Assembly (NCBI RefSeq): GCF_003234655.2 | Contig: NZ_CP126271.1 | Span: 434,001-498,000 of the forward strand | Source of the DNA: Curtobacterium sp. MCLR17_007 | Lineage (GTDB): Bacteria > Actinomycetota > Actinomycetes > Actinomycetales > Microbacteriaceae | Reading direction: 5' to 3' | DNA: 64,000 nt | Part shown: in pieces, positions 25,972 to 34,796 of the stretch | Numbering within the stretch: position 1 is the stretch's first letter | Layout: each line of letters begins with the position of its first letter | Notes under the pieces: model-generated | The model's input: the letters and a program-made list of their open reading frames with translations, nothing else | Databases searched by the model: none | Told to the model about the DNA's origin: nothing | Position numbers and translations under genes: made by a program

Positions 25972-26670
25972 ACCGAACCGATCGACGAGACGCCGGTGTC
26001 GCAGACTGCCCAGCTCTACGACAACCTGCGCGCCGCGATCCTGACCCTCGACATCGCACCGGGTGAACGCATTTCCGAGCGGGGTCTCGAGGCACGGTTC
26101 CACGCCTCGCGCACCCCGGTGCGTGCGGCGCTGTCACGGCTCGAGCGCGAGGGGCTCATCCTGCACGAGGGCCGTTCGTGGACGGTCACCCCGATCGACC
26201 TCGACGAGATCGCGTCGCTCGCGGAACTGCGCGGCGTGCTGGAGCCCGCCGCAGCACGTCTGGCGGTGGAGCGCGCGACCGAGGACCAGCTCGCCGAGGT
26301 CCGCGCGCACCTGGACGGGCTCCGCCCCACACCCGACCAGCAGTCCGGCATCCGGATGGGCTCGACGTTCCACCTCGACCTGGCCCAACTCGGCGGCAAC
26401 CGGTTCATCACCGACGCCATCACCGACGCCCTGACCCGGCTCGAGCGCACGCGGTGGATCGAGGTCCGCACGCCCGAGGCCCGCGACGCGGCGTGGGACG
26501 AGCACAGCGCGATCCTCGACGCCGTCCGCGCTGGGGATGCCGACCACGCCGCGACGCTGCTCGCCGCGCACGTGGCCGGCACCAACGACCGGTTGCTCGC
26601 CTTCATCGCGCAGGAGCGCCGCCGCCTGCGGGGAGCCGGCATGACGATCATCGGCGCGACCGAGCGATGA
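25969..26670 (+). CDS. GntR family transcriptional regulator (FCD domain)
   Basis: 233-residue regulator. The N-terminal winged helix-turn-helix spans about residues 16-82 (LYDNLRAAIL, then RTPVRAALSRLEREGLI), and the C-terminal FCD domain about residues 90-215 with candidate metal-binding positions in FHLDLA, EHSAIL and AHVAG. It should bind the GGTATACC operators immediately upstream and respond to a small organic acid or related ligand, not identifiable here. GTG 25969 is probably at the transcript 5' end. Confidence 0.87.
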   Translation: MTEPIDETPVSQTAQLYDNLRAAILTLDIAPGERISERGLEARFHASRTPVRAALSRLEREGLILHEGRSWTVTPIDLDEIASLAELRGVLEPAAARLAVERATEDQLAEVRAHLDGLRPTPDQQSGIRMGSTFHLDLAQLGGNRFITDAITDALTRLERTRWIEVRTPEARDAAWDEHSAILDAVRAGDADHAATLLAAHVAGTNDRLLAFIAQERRRLRGAGMTIIGATER

Positions 26671-26790
26671 ACCCGCCGGCGGTCCGCTGAGCAGTCCGCC
26701 GAGCGGTCCGCCGGGCGGTCAGCCCGGCTGTCTCCGTACCGCGACGTGCGCTGCAGGGGCGAGCCGGGCCTCCTGGAAGAGGATCCCGCG

Positions 26791-26928
26791 CTACTCGAGC
26801 CGCGTGACGTCGTCCCCGTCGTCCAACGGGACCGCGCCGGTGTGCTCGAGGAGCGCGTCGCGCACCTCGGCTTCGTCGCGGTTGTTGCGGATCGCGTCGC
26901 GTCGTCCTGCGTGCGTCGACTGTGACAT
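26791..26928 (-). CDS. Small conserved-looking hypothetical protein (45 aa)
   Basis: 45-residue, highly charged protein beginning MSQSTHAGRRDAIRNNRDE and ending DDGDDVTRLE. ATG 26928 is preceded by GAAGGA at about 10 bp. No transmembrane segment or known motif. It converges on the GntR gene. I do not recognise a function; codon composition and a plausible ribosome-binding site support it being real, but the short length limits confidence. Confidence 0.5.
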   Translation of the reverse strand: MSQSTHAGRRDAIRNNRDEAEVRDALLEHTGAVPLDDGDDVTRLE

Positions 26929-27098
26929 CTCTGGTCGTCCTTCCCGAAGGCGGGCCGTGGCCCGCGGTGATGCGGGCACCGCCCGCTGATCCTGGTTCCT
27001 CACGGGACGTACTGAGGTCGCCCCAGTGTGGTCCGGTCCGTCCGGATCCCGCAAGGGTCCGGGGTGTCCTGTGGAGAAGTCCGTCGTGAGGGCGTGCC

Positions 27099-27104
27099 TA
27101 GGAT
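27099..27104 (+). promoter_or_regulatory. Candidate -10 of the lacI-family gene
   Basis: TAGGAT, an actinobacterial -10-like hexamer, about 59 bp before the TTG start at 27163. The preceding 26929-27098 region holds no convincing ORF. Confidence 0.35.
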
Positions 27105-27162
27105 GGTCCGCTGTCGGGGTGGCTCGCCTCCGGCTCGGACGCGGACGGACGGGAGGCCCGGC

Positions 27163-28263
27163 TTGGCCGAGCAGCGCACGGCACCTCCCACGGTCTACGA
27201 CGTCGCCGCTGCGGCCGGCGTCTCGATCGCCACCGTCTCCCGCGTGCTGCGCACCCCCGATGCCGTCCGCGAGGGCACCCGCGACCGGGTGCAGGCCGCG
27301 ATCCGCAGCCTCGGGTACGTCCCCTCCGGCAACGCCCGGGCACTCGCGGGCAAGCGCACCGGCGTGGTCGGCCTGCTGCTGCCCGGGTTCGACGTCGTCG
27401 CGGACGAGCGCCCCGGACTCGTGACCGACGGCGGGGTCCGCGTGGTCGACGACCGCCGGCACGTCACGCAGCCGTTCGCGTCGAACCTGTACTTCGACGA
27501 GGTCCTGCGGGGCGCGGAGACCGAGGCGTGGCAGCGCGGCCTGGCGCTCATGGTCGCCGCCGGGCGGGGTCCCTCGCGCGACGTCATCGTGAACGACGTC
27601 GCCGGACGCGTCGACGGCCTCGCGGTGCTGGCGCGGACGGTGCCGGACGAGCTCCTCGAACACGTGGCCCGGCGGATCCCGGTGGTGGTCCTGGCGGACG
27701 ACCGGCGCTCGCACGGCTTCGACTCGGTCAGCGTGGACAACGCGGCTGGGATGCGGACCGTGGCGTCGCACGTCATCGGACGACTCGGGATCCGATCGGT
27801 CGCCTACGTCGCCGGGCCGGTCGACTCGCCCGACGACATCGAGCGGGCGACGGGCTTCGCGGCGGCACTGGCAGACCACGGGGTCGACCCAGCGTCGGTG
27901 CGGACGCTGCACGGGGACTTCGGGCGGGCACGGGCGCGGGACCTGGCGGTGGGACTGGTGGCCGACGGGGCGCCGCGGGCGATCGTCTGCTCGAACGACC
28001 AGTCGGCGCTGGGGGTGCTCGACGCGGTCCGGGCGGCGGGACTCCGCGTTCCGGAGGACGTGGTGGTGACGGGGTTCGACGGCATCGACGCCGGGCGGTT
28101 CTCGGCGCCGCCGCTGACGACCGTGCACCAGCCGATGGGGGCGCTCGGCCGCGCTGCGGTCGAGGCGATCGTCGACCGCTTGGACGACCCGGTCGGGCCG
28201 CCGCGGTCGGTCCGCCTGCCCGTCGAGGTCCTGCTGCGTGAGAGTTGCCCGCCGGCGCTGTAG
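27163..28263 (+). CDS. LacI family transcriptional regulator
   Basis: 366-residue LacI/GalR repressor. The N-terminal helix-turn-helix reads TVYDVAAAAGVSIATVSRVLR (residues about 10-30, hinge after RNAR-like SGNARALAGKRT), followed by a periplasmic-binding-type sensor domain with CSNDQSALGVLDAVR and VTGFDGIDA. TTG 27163 is chosen because GGGAGG lies 6 bp upstream and it places the HTH at the very N-terminus. Between GLLLPGF and NLYFDEVLRG there are about 30 extra residues compared with standard LacI proteins. It precedes a LacI-type operator and the transporter/GH1 operon it likely represses. Confidence 0.88.
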   Translation: MAEQRTAPPTVYDVAAAAGVSIATVSRVLRTPDAVREGTRDRVQAAIRSLGYVPSGNARALAGKRTGVVGLLLPGFDVVADERPGLVTDGGVRVVDDRRHVTQPFASNLYFDEVLRGAETEAWQRGLALMVAAGRGPSRDVIVNDVAGRVDGLAVLARTVPDELLEHVARRIPVVVLADDRRSHGFDSVSVDNAAGMRTVASHVIGRLGIRSVAYVAGPVDSPDDIERATGFAAALADHGVDPASVRTLHGDFGRARARDLAVGLVADGAPRAIVCSNDQSALGVLDAVRAAGLRVPEDVVVTGFDGIDAGRFSAPPLTTVHQPMGALGRAAVEAIVDRLDDPVGPPRSVRLPVEVLLRESCPPAL

Positions 28264-28302
28264 CGGTGCCGGAGGGGCCCGAGCCGGTGCCGGTGCGCGA
28301 AA

Positions 28303-28447
28303 CTCGCACCGTGCGAGGTTCCGTCTTGGTGCGAGCCTGCCCGCTTCGTGCGAGGAAACAATCCCGCACCGCGCGGCCAACCCTGCACCACTCGCGAACC
28401 TCGCACTGTGCGGGCCGCACCGCGCCGCCAACCTCGCACCGTGCGAG
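28303..28447. repeat. Cluster of GTGCGAG palindromes
   Basis: Three near-identical palindromes CTCGCAC-N-GTGCGAG (28303-28317 and 28433-28447 perfect; 28400-28413 with one mismatch) plus isolated GTGCGAG half-sites near 28330, 28348 and 28450, between the lacI-family stop and the operon promoter. Flanking AACC/GGTT extends two copies. Could be multiple binding sites or an intergenic repeat family; not the LacI operator pattern. Confidence 0.6.
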
Positions 28448-28486
28448 CCGTGCGAGCCGTGCGCACCGTCCCGCTTGCGCCACGCG

Positions 28487-28502
28487 ATGTAAGCGCATAC
28501 AT
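28487..28502 (+). promoter_or_regulatory. LacI-family operator
   Basis: ATGTAAGCGCATACAT, a 16-bp near-palindrome with the central GCGC typical of LacI/GalR operators, 39 bp before the transporter ATG at 28541. TACATT (28498-28503) overlapping its right half could be the -10. Placement implies repression by the LacI-type protein encoded just upstream. Confidence 0.7.
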
Positions 28503-28540
28503 TGTCCCAGTACCCACTCGACACGGAGGTCGACCGAGCA

Positions 28541-30241
28541 ATGACGCTTCCCCCACAGCGCACGCGCCGGCGCGGACGCCTCGCCGCGGCCCTCGCCGGC
28601 ATCGCCGTCGTGGCCCTCGCCGCCACCGGCTGCAGCATCCAGGTCCGATCAGAGCCCGATCCCACGATCGGCAAGGACACGATGCTCATCAACGCGGACC
28701 GCGGCAACCCGCTGTTCGACCGCAACTTCAACCCGTACATCGCGAACGCCCGCACGGCGTCCAAGTGGATGTACGAGCCGCTCATCGAGATCAACCCGCT
28801 CGACGGCAAGGGCACCCCGTGGCTCGCCAGCAGCTGGAGCCAGCCGGACGCCAGCACGATCGACATGACGATCCGCCGCGGCGTCGAGTGGTCCGACGGC
28901 TCGCCCTTCTCAGCGAAGGACGTCGTCTTCACGTTCGACCTGCTGAAGCGGTTCCCGGCGATGGACGTCAAGGGCGCCTGGCAGCACATCAAGACCATCG
29001 AGCGGGACGGCGACCACGTCGTCTTCCACCTGAAGAGCGAGGACGTGCCGAGCCTCAACATCATCGGCGCGACGTACATCCTCGGCCAGCAGCACTGGAG
29101 CGGGGTCAAGGACCCCACGACGTTCCGCGACCCGGACCCCGTCGGCACCGGCCCGTTCGTGCTCGGCAACTACACCGACCAGCAGTACTCGATGGACAAG
29201 AACCCGCGGTACTGGCAGGCCGGCAAGATCGCGATCAAGCACCTCATCCTGCCGGCGACGAACACGCAGCTCGACACCGTCACGCGCGGCTACGACTGGG
29301 CGTACTCGTTCATCTCCGACGTCAAGGGCACCTGGGGTGCGGCGTCCGACACGAACCAGTGGTGGTTCCCGGCCGGCGGCGTGATCGGCCTCATCCCGAA
29401 CCTGACGAAGGCGCCGTACGACGACGTCAACATCCGCAGGGGCATCTCGCTCGCCCTGAACCGTGACGACATCGCCGAGACCGCGTCCGAGGGCAACCTG
29501 GCGGCCGCGGGTCAGACCGGCCTGATCCTGCCGAACCAGGAGCAGTACCTGAACCCGGCGATCCCGGACAGGGGCATGATCACGCAGGACGTCGAGGCCG
29601 CGAAGCGTGAGTTCGCGAAGTCCGGCTGGACCGACCAGGGCGGCAAGATCGTGAAGGACGGCAAGCAGCTGTCGATCACCATCATGACCGCGAACGGGTA
29701 CTCGGACTGGCTCCGCGCCGCGCAGGAGGTCCGTCGTTCCCTGACGGCCATCGGCGTGAAGGTGACGATCCAGGCCCCGCAGCCCGCCGGGTACCAGCAG
29801 AACATCAACAACGGCACGTTCGACATGGCGATGGGCGGCATGGGCAACGGCGACGTCTACCAGGCGTTCAACTCCCTGCTCAGCAGCGACTTCTACCAGC
29901 CGGTCGGCAAGTCGACGGTGAACAACTACGAGCGGTACCGGAACGCCGACACCCAGCGGCTGCTCGACGAGTACAAGGCGACGACGGACCCGGCGAAGCA
30001 GCAGGAGGTCCTGAACCAGCTGCAGGAGATCGTGTACGACGACCTGCCCGTCATCGGCATGTACTACGGCGGCCTCTGGGGGCTGTTCAACACCGGCAAG
30101 TTCGTCGGGTGGCCCACCGCGAAGGACCCCTACATGGCACCGCAGAACTACGACTCCGCACCGCTGCTGATCTTCACGAAGCTGCGACTCCGTGACAGCG
30201 CCGCCGGCCGGCAGATCCTGCAGCAGGAGGCAGCGAAGTGA
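28541..30241 (+). CDS. ABC transporter substrate-binding lipoprotein (SBP family 5)
   Basis: 566-residue Opp/Dpp-type binding protein. Signal peptide with lipobox AATGC, Cys31. The family features GVEWSDGSPFSAKDVVFTF near residue 110 and DPVGTGPFVL near residue 203 are clear. Although the family is named for peptides, members linked to GH1 genes and LacI regulators carry oligosaccharides; that is the likely role here. ATG 28541 has GGAGGT at 28525-28530 (10 bp). First gene of an operon with two permeases, a fused ATPase, a hydrolase and a beta-glucosidase. Confidence 0.88.
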   Translation: MTLPPQRTRRRGRLAAALAGIAVVALAATGCSIQVRSEPDPTIGKDTMLINADRGNPLFDRNFNPYIANARTASKWMYEPLIEINPLDGKGTPWLASSWSQPDASTIDMTIRRGVEWSDGSPFSAKDVVFTFDLLKRFPAMDVKGAWQHIKTIERDGDHVVFHLKSEDVPSLNIIGATYILGQQHWSGVKDPTTFRDPDPVGTGPFVLGNYTDQQYSMDKNPRYWQAGKIAIKHLILPATNTQLDTVTRGYDWAYSFISDVKGTWGAASDTNQWWFPAGGVIGLIPNLTKAPYDDVNIRRGISLALNRDDIAETASEGNLAAAGQTGLILPNQEQYLNPAIPDRGMITQDVEAAKREFAKSGWTDQGGKIVKDGKQLSITIMTANGYSDWLRAAQEVRRSLTAIGVKVTIQAPQPAGYQQNINNGTFDMAMGGMGNGDVYQAFNSLLSSDFYQPVGKSTVNNYERYRNADTQRLLDEYKATTDPAKQQEVLNQLQEIVYDDLPVIGMYYGGLWGLFNTGKFVGWPTAKDPYMAPQNYDSAPLLIFTKLRLRDSAAGRQILQQEAAK

Positions 30242-31218
30242 AGTACGTCCTGCAGAAACTCGTCCTCTTCGTCCTGACCCTCTGGGCCGCGGTCACGCTG
30301 AACTTCGTGCTCCCGCGACTCATGCCGGGCAGCCCGAGCGACGCCGCCCTGGCGAAGCTCAGCCAGAACGGCCCGGTGACCGACGCCACCAAGAAGGCCA
30401 TCGAGGCCCAGCTCGGCGTCCCGACCGGCAACCTCTGGGACCAGTACGTCAGCTACCTGCACCAGGTCGTCACGCTCGACTTCGGCGTGAGCTACACGTT
30501 CTACCCGCAGCCCGTCGGCGACCTGGTCGGCAAGGCCCTGCCCTACACGCTGGTCCTGGTCGGGGCGGTGACGATCCTGGCGTTCGTCATCGGCACCCTG
30601 ATCGGCGTCGCGGCGGCGTGGAAGCGCGGCACCTGGCTCGACTCGCTGCCGACGCTGTCCGGCAGCTTCATGTCGACGTTCCCGTACTTCTGGACGGCGC
30701 TGCTGCTGCTGTTCTTCCTGGGCTACGTGCTGCACTGGTTCCCGACCACCGGGGCGTCCTCGGCGACGAGCATCCCGGGGTTCAACGGTGAGTACATCGG
30801 CGACGTCATCCAGCACGCGATCCTGCCGGCGCTGACGATCCTGGTCACGAGCCTCGGCGGCTGGATCATCGGCATGCGCAACGCGATGATCAACACCCTC
30901 GGCGACGACTACGTCACCTTCGCCGAGGCGAACGGCCTGCGCGGTCGCACGGTGGCCGTCCGGTACGCAGCGCGGAACGCGATCCTGCCGAACCTGACGG
31001 GCTTCGGCCTGGCACTCGGTGGTGTCGTCGGCGGTTCGGTGCTGGTCGAGCAGGTGTTCGGCTACCCGGGCATCGGCTACCTGCTCTTCAACGCCGTCAT
31101 CGGGCAGGACTACCCGCTCATGCAGGCGCTCTTCCTGATGATCACCGTGTCGGTGCTCATCGCCAACTTCATCGTGGACGTCCTGTACGGCGTCCTGGAC
31201 CCGAGGACGCGCCGATGA
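30238..31218 (+). CDS. ABC transporter permease (DppB/OppB family)
   Basis: 326-residue permease with six helices; begins KYVLQKLVLFVLTLWAAVTLNF and has the long extracytoplasmic loop after helix 1 typical of the B subunit. The cytoplasmic EAA-type loop near residue 230 reads TFAEANGLRGRTVAVRYAARNAILP. GTG 30238 makes a GTGA overlap with the binding-protein stop. It forms a heterodimer with the DppC-like protein that follows. Confidence 0.9.
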   Translation: MKYVLQKLVLFVLTLWAAVTLNFVLPRLMPGSPSDAALAKLSQNGPVTDATKKAIEAQLGVPTGNLWDQYVSYLHQVVTLDFGVSYTFYPQPVGDLVGKALPYTLVLVGAVTILAFVIGTLIGVAAAWKRGTWLDSLPTLSGSFMSTFPYFWTALLLLFFLGYVLHWFPTTGASSATSIPGFNGEYIGDVIQHAILPALTILVTSLGGWIIGMRNAMINTLGDDYVTFAEANGLRGRTVAVRYAARNAILPNLTGFGLALGGVVGGSVLVEQVFGYPGIGYLLFNAVIGQDYPLMQALFLMITVSVLIANFIVDVLYGVLDPRTRR

Positions 31219-32147
31219 CCACGATCGCAGTACGCACGCAGGAACCGGAGCAGCAGGCTCCGTCCCGATGGAAGAGTGCAGCCCGCCAGTTCGGAATCGT
31301 GTGGGGCAACACCAAGGCCCGGATCGGCATCGTCATCCTCGCCGTGTTCGTCGTCGTGGCGCTCACAGCACCCCTCCTCGCCCCGTACGGCGCGTCCCAG
31401 AACGGCTTCGCGCGCTCCGCCGACGCGACGTGGGCACACTGGATGGGCACCACCGCCGCCGGCGAGGACGTCCTCTCCCAGCTCATCTACGGCGCCCGCA
31501 TCTCGGTCATGGTCGGCGCGGTCGCGGGCATCCTGTCCACGCTCGTCGCCGTCGCGATCGGCCTCAGCTGGGGCTACGTCCGCGGCTGGGTCGCCGAGGT
31601 CATCGGCTTCATCGTCAACCTGTTCCTCGTCATTCCGGGCCTGCCCCTGATGATCGTCATCGCGGCCTACCTGCAGAACGGCGGCATCGCGGTCATCATC
31701 GCGGTGATCGTCGTCACCGGCTGGGCCTGGGGTGCCCGCGTCCTGCGCAGCCAGACGCAGTCACTGCGCGGCCGCGACTTCGTGACCGCGGCGCAGTTCT
31801 CCGGGGAGGGTGCGGCGCGCATCGTCTTCCGCGAGATCCTGCCGAACATGACGAGCCTGATCGTCGGCAGCTTCTTCGGCGCCGCGACCAGCGCGATCCT
31901 CGCCGAAGCCGGTCTCGAGTTCCTCGGCCTCGGTGACTCGTCGGTCGTCAGCTGGGGGACGATCCTCTACTGGGCGCAGAACTCGAACGCGCTGCTGACC
32001 GGCCAGTGGATCCTGCTGTTCGCACCGGGGCTCTGCATCGCCCTCCTGGCGATGAGCCTGACCCTGATCAACTTCGGCGTCGACGCCGTGTCCAACCCGC
32101 GACTGCGCGAGGGCGCGCGCCCGAAGCGCAAGGAGGCGACCGCATGA
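31215..32147 (+). CDS. ABC transporter permease (DppC/OppC family)
   Basis: 310-residue permease of the C subunit type: cytoplasmic N-terminus, first helix IGIVILAVFVVVALTAPLLAPYG, five further helices and the EAA loop FVTAAQFSGEGAARIVFREILPN near residue 195. The conserved MGTTAAGEDVLSQLIYGAR segment after helix 1 supports the family. ATG 31215 overlaps the DppB stop; its own stop overlaps the ATPase ATG. Confidence 0.9.
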   Translation: MTTIAVRTQEPEQQAPSRWKSAARQFGIVWGNTKARIGIVILAVFVVVALTAPLLAPYGASQNGFARSADATWAHWMGTTAAGEDVLSQLIYGARISVMVGAVAGILSTLVAVAIGLSWGYVRGWVAEVIGFIVNLFLVIPGLPLMIVIAAYLQNGGIAVIIAVIVVTGWAWGARVLRSQTQSLRGRDFVTAAQFSGEGAARIVFREILPNMTSLIVGSFFGAATSAILAEAGLEFLGLGDSSVVSWGTILYWAQNSNALLTGQWILLFAPGLCIALLAMSLTLINFGVDAVSNPRLREGARPKRKEATA

Positions 32148-33919
32148 GCGACGCACGTTCCGCACCCACCACCGGACTGGAGGCTCCCACCGGCGCCGCC
32201 ACGAGCCTCCCGTCCGACTCGACCGACGTCCTGCTCGACGTCCGCGACCTGTCGGTCGTCTACGAGTCGTCCGGCCAGACCGCCGTGCAGGCGGTCGACC
32301 ACGTGTCCTTCCAGCTGCGCAAGGGCGAGTTCGTCGGCCTGGTCGGCGAGTCCGGGTCCGGCAAGTCGACCCTCGGCTACGCGCTGACCCGCCTGCAGAA
32401 GCCGCCGGCGCGGACGAACGGCGGCAGCATCGTGTTCGCGGGGAAGGACATCCGCGACCTCGGTGACGAGGAACTCCGGCAGCAGCGCCAGGGTGGCTTC
32501 GCGATGGTGCTGCAGTCGGGCATGAACGCGCTCAACCCGGTCCGGACGATCCGCAACCACTTCATCGACGTCTTCAAGGCCCACGGCCACGTGCCGCGCG
32601 AGCGGTGGGACAGCCGGATGCGGGAGCTCGTCGGCAAGGTGAAACTGCCGGACTCGATGCTGGCGCGGTTCCCGGGGGAGCTCTCCGGCGGCATGCGACA
32701 GCGCGTGTCGATCGCCCTCGCGCTGTCCCTCGAGCCCCAGCTCATGGTGTTCGACGAGCCGACCACGGCGCTCGACGTGCTGGTGCAGCACGCGGTGATG
32801 GACACGATCATCGAACTGCAGCGGTCCGAGGGCTTCACGGCGGTGCTCATCAGCCACGACCTCGGCATCGTCCTCGAGGCCACCGAGCGCGTCCTCGTCA
32901 TGCACGAGGGGCGCATCGTCGAGGACGGCGGCTCGCGGGAGATCCTGCGCGACCCGCAGGACGCGTACACGCAGATGCTCCTGTCGCACTACGCCGACCC
33001 TCGTGCTTCGGTCGTCAGTCTGCCCGGCTTCCCGGACCGGTCGCTGCGCTCGTCCGACGGCGCGACGCGACAGGAGACGACCTCGTCCTTCAGCACCGTC
33101 GGGTCCCGCGAACGATCGGCCGCACGCAACCCCATCACCGTCGAGCACCTCGTCAAGACGTACGCGCCGCCCCGCCGCGGCGAGGACCCGGTCCGCGCCG
33201 TCCGCGACGTGTCGTTCACCCTCGAGCCGGGACAGTCCCTGGCGCTCGTCGGCCAGTCGGGCTCCGGCAAGTCGACGATCGCCAAGATGCTCACCGGCGT
33301 CGAGAAGCCGAGCTCCGGCTCGGTCCGGTTCGGCGACCTCGACGTCGCCCGTGCCGGCAGGCGCGGGCTGCGTGACCTGCGCTCCGAGGTGCAGATGGTG
33401 TTCCAGGACCCGTACTCGGCGCTCAACCCGCTGCACACGGTCGAGTACACGCTGACCCGTCCGGTCGTGAACTACACCGGGCTGCGCGGCAAGGACGCTC
33501 GGCACCGCGTCCTCGAACTGCTCGAGACCGTGGGCCTGACGCCGGTGGAGCAGTTCGCGCAGAAGCTCCCGCACCAGCTCTCCGGCGGGCAGCGGCAGCG
33601 CGTCGTGATCGCCCGGGCGCTCGCGAGCGACCCGCAGGTGATCATCGCCGATGAGCCGGTCTCGATGCTCGACGTGACGCTCCGCGCCGGGGTGCTCGCG
33701 CTGCTCGAGGACCTGCGCGAGCAGTGGGGCGTCTCGCTCCTCTACATCACGCACGACCTGCTGAGCGCCCGACTGATCACCGACGACATCATGGTGCTGC
33801 ACGACGGCGCGGTCGTCGAACGGGGACGGACGGCCGACGTGCTGCAGCACCCGCAGGACGACTACACGGTGGCGCTCCTCGACGCCGTGCCGAACCCGCG
33901 GCGCAGACTGACAGCATGA
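32144..33919 (+). CDS. ABC transporter ATP-binding protein, fused DppD-DppF type
   Basis: 591-residue protein with two complete ABC ATPase domains, equal to DppD and DppF joined. Domain 1: Walker A GESGSGKST (near residue 69), signature LSGGMRQRV, Walker B LMVFDEPTTALD. Domain 2: GQSGSGKST (near residue 370), LSGGQRQRV, VIIADEPVSMLD. The fusion makes the transporter self-sufficient for ATPase, unlike the galactoside operon at 19.8-23.2 kb. ATG 32144 is preceded by AAGGAGG and overlaps the DppC stop. Confidence 0.92.
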   Translation: MSDARSAPTTGLEAPTGAATSLPSDSTDVLLDVRDLSVVYESSGQTAVQAVDHVSFQLRKGEFVGLVGESGSGKSTLGYALTRLQKPPARTNGGSIVFAGKDIRDLGDEELRQQRQGGFAMVLQSGMNALNPVRTIRNHFIDVFKAHGHVPRERWDSRMRELVGKVKLPDSMLARFPGELSGGMRQRVSIALALSLEPQLMVFDEPTTALDVLVQHAVMDTIIELQRSEGFTAVLISHDLGIVLEATERVLVMHEGRIVEDGGSREILRDPQDAYTQMLLSHYADPRASVVSLPGFPDRSLRSSDGATRQETTSSFSTVGSRERSAARNPITVEHLVKTYAPPRRGEDPVRAVRDVSFTLEPGQSLALVGQSGSGKSTIAKMLTGVEKPSSGSVRFGDLDVARAGRRGLRDLRSEVQMVFQDPYSALNPLHTVEYTLTRPVVNYTGLRGKDARHRVLELLETVGLTPVEQFAQKLPHQLSGGQRQRVVIARALASDPQVIIADEPVSMLDVTLRAGVLALLEDLREQWGVSLLYITHDLLSARLITDDIMVLHDGAVVERGRTADVLQHPQDDYTVALLDAVPNPRRRLTA

Positions 33920-34785
33920 ACCTGCGCGCGTTCCCCACCGTCCCGCCGTTCGGCCACCTCCCCACCCCCGAGGGCGTCGACGTCGTCGGCATCGACCTGC
34001 CCGTCGGTCGGCTCACCGCCTACCGCGTCGTCCCGACGGGCCCGTCGAAGGGTGTCGTGCTCGTCGTCCCCGGGTACACCGGCTCGAAGGAGGACTGGCG
34101 CACCTTCATGCCCCTGCTCCGCGACGCGGGCTGGACCGCGGTCGCGATCAGCCGCCGTGGCCAGGCCGACTCGGCGGCACCGACCGAACCCCGGGACTAC
34201 GCGCTCCAGGAAGAGGCCGCCGACGTCGTCCGGGTCGCCCGCCTGCTCGACGACGGCGCCCCCGTGCATCTGATCGGGCACTCGCTGGGCGGCGTGATCG
34301 TCCGCGCCGCCGCGATCCAGGACCCGAGCGCCTTCCGCGACGTCGTGCAGTTCTGCTCCGGCCCGTACGGCTGGCCCTACCGCAAGGTCACCGAGCTGAC
34401 GATCCTGCACGACACCGCCGGCAACCTGCGCCAGCTGTTCGACTCCACGAACCCGCTGTGGGCGTACCGCCCCGACGAGGAACTCCCCGACGACGTCCGC
34501 ATGGTCCGCGACCGCTTCGACGCCACGAGTCCGCTCAGCGTCGTGGCCGGCGGGCACATCCTCGAGGACCACACCGACGCCTCCGACGAACTCCGCGCCA
34601 CCGGGCTCCCCGTGCTCGTCACGCACGGCGAGTGGGACACTGCGTGGCCGATCCCGTGGCAGCGGCAGATGGCGTCGGACACCGGCGCCGAGTACGTCGT
34701 CATCCCGGAGAGCTGGCACGGCCCCCAGATCGAGAACCCGCAGGGGACCGTCGAGGTCTTCGATCGGTTCCTGTCCGCCCACTGA
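33916..34785 (+). CDS. Alpha/beta hydrolase
   Basis: 289-residue alpha/beta hydrolase. Nucleophile elbow GHSLGG near residues 119-124 (Ser121), acidic residue probably in HGEWDTAWP near residue 240, catalytic His in ESWHGPQ near residue 263. No signal peptide, so cytosolic. ATG 33916 overlaps the ATPase stop. In this operon it may remove acyl groups from imported glycosides or hydrolyse an ester-linked aglycone before the beta-glucosidase acts; that is inference from position only. Confidence 0.85.
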   Translation: MNLRAFPTVPPFGHLPTPEGVDVVGIDLPVGRLTAYRVVPTGPSKGVVLVVPGYTGSKEDWRTFMPLLRDAGWTAVAISRRGQADSAAPTEPRDYALQEEAADVVRVARLLDDGAPVHLIGHSLGGVIVRAAAIQDPSAFRDVVQFCSGPYGWPYRKVTELTILHDTAGNLRQLFDSTNPLWAYRPDEELPDDVRMVRDRFDATSPLSVVAGGHILEDHTDASDELRATGLPVLVTHGEWDTAWPIPWQRQMASDTGAEYVVIPESWHGPQIENPQGTVEVFDRFLSAH

Positions 34786-34796
34786 AAGGCACCATC

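Noticed and set aside
28303..28447. GTGCGAG palindromes considered as extra LacI operators
   Set aside because: They lack the central CG within an AAGCGCTT-like core and do not match ATGTAAGCGCATACAT downstream.
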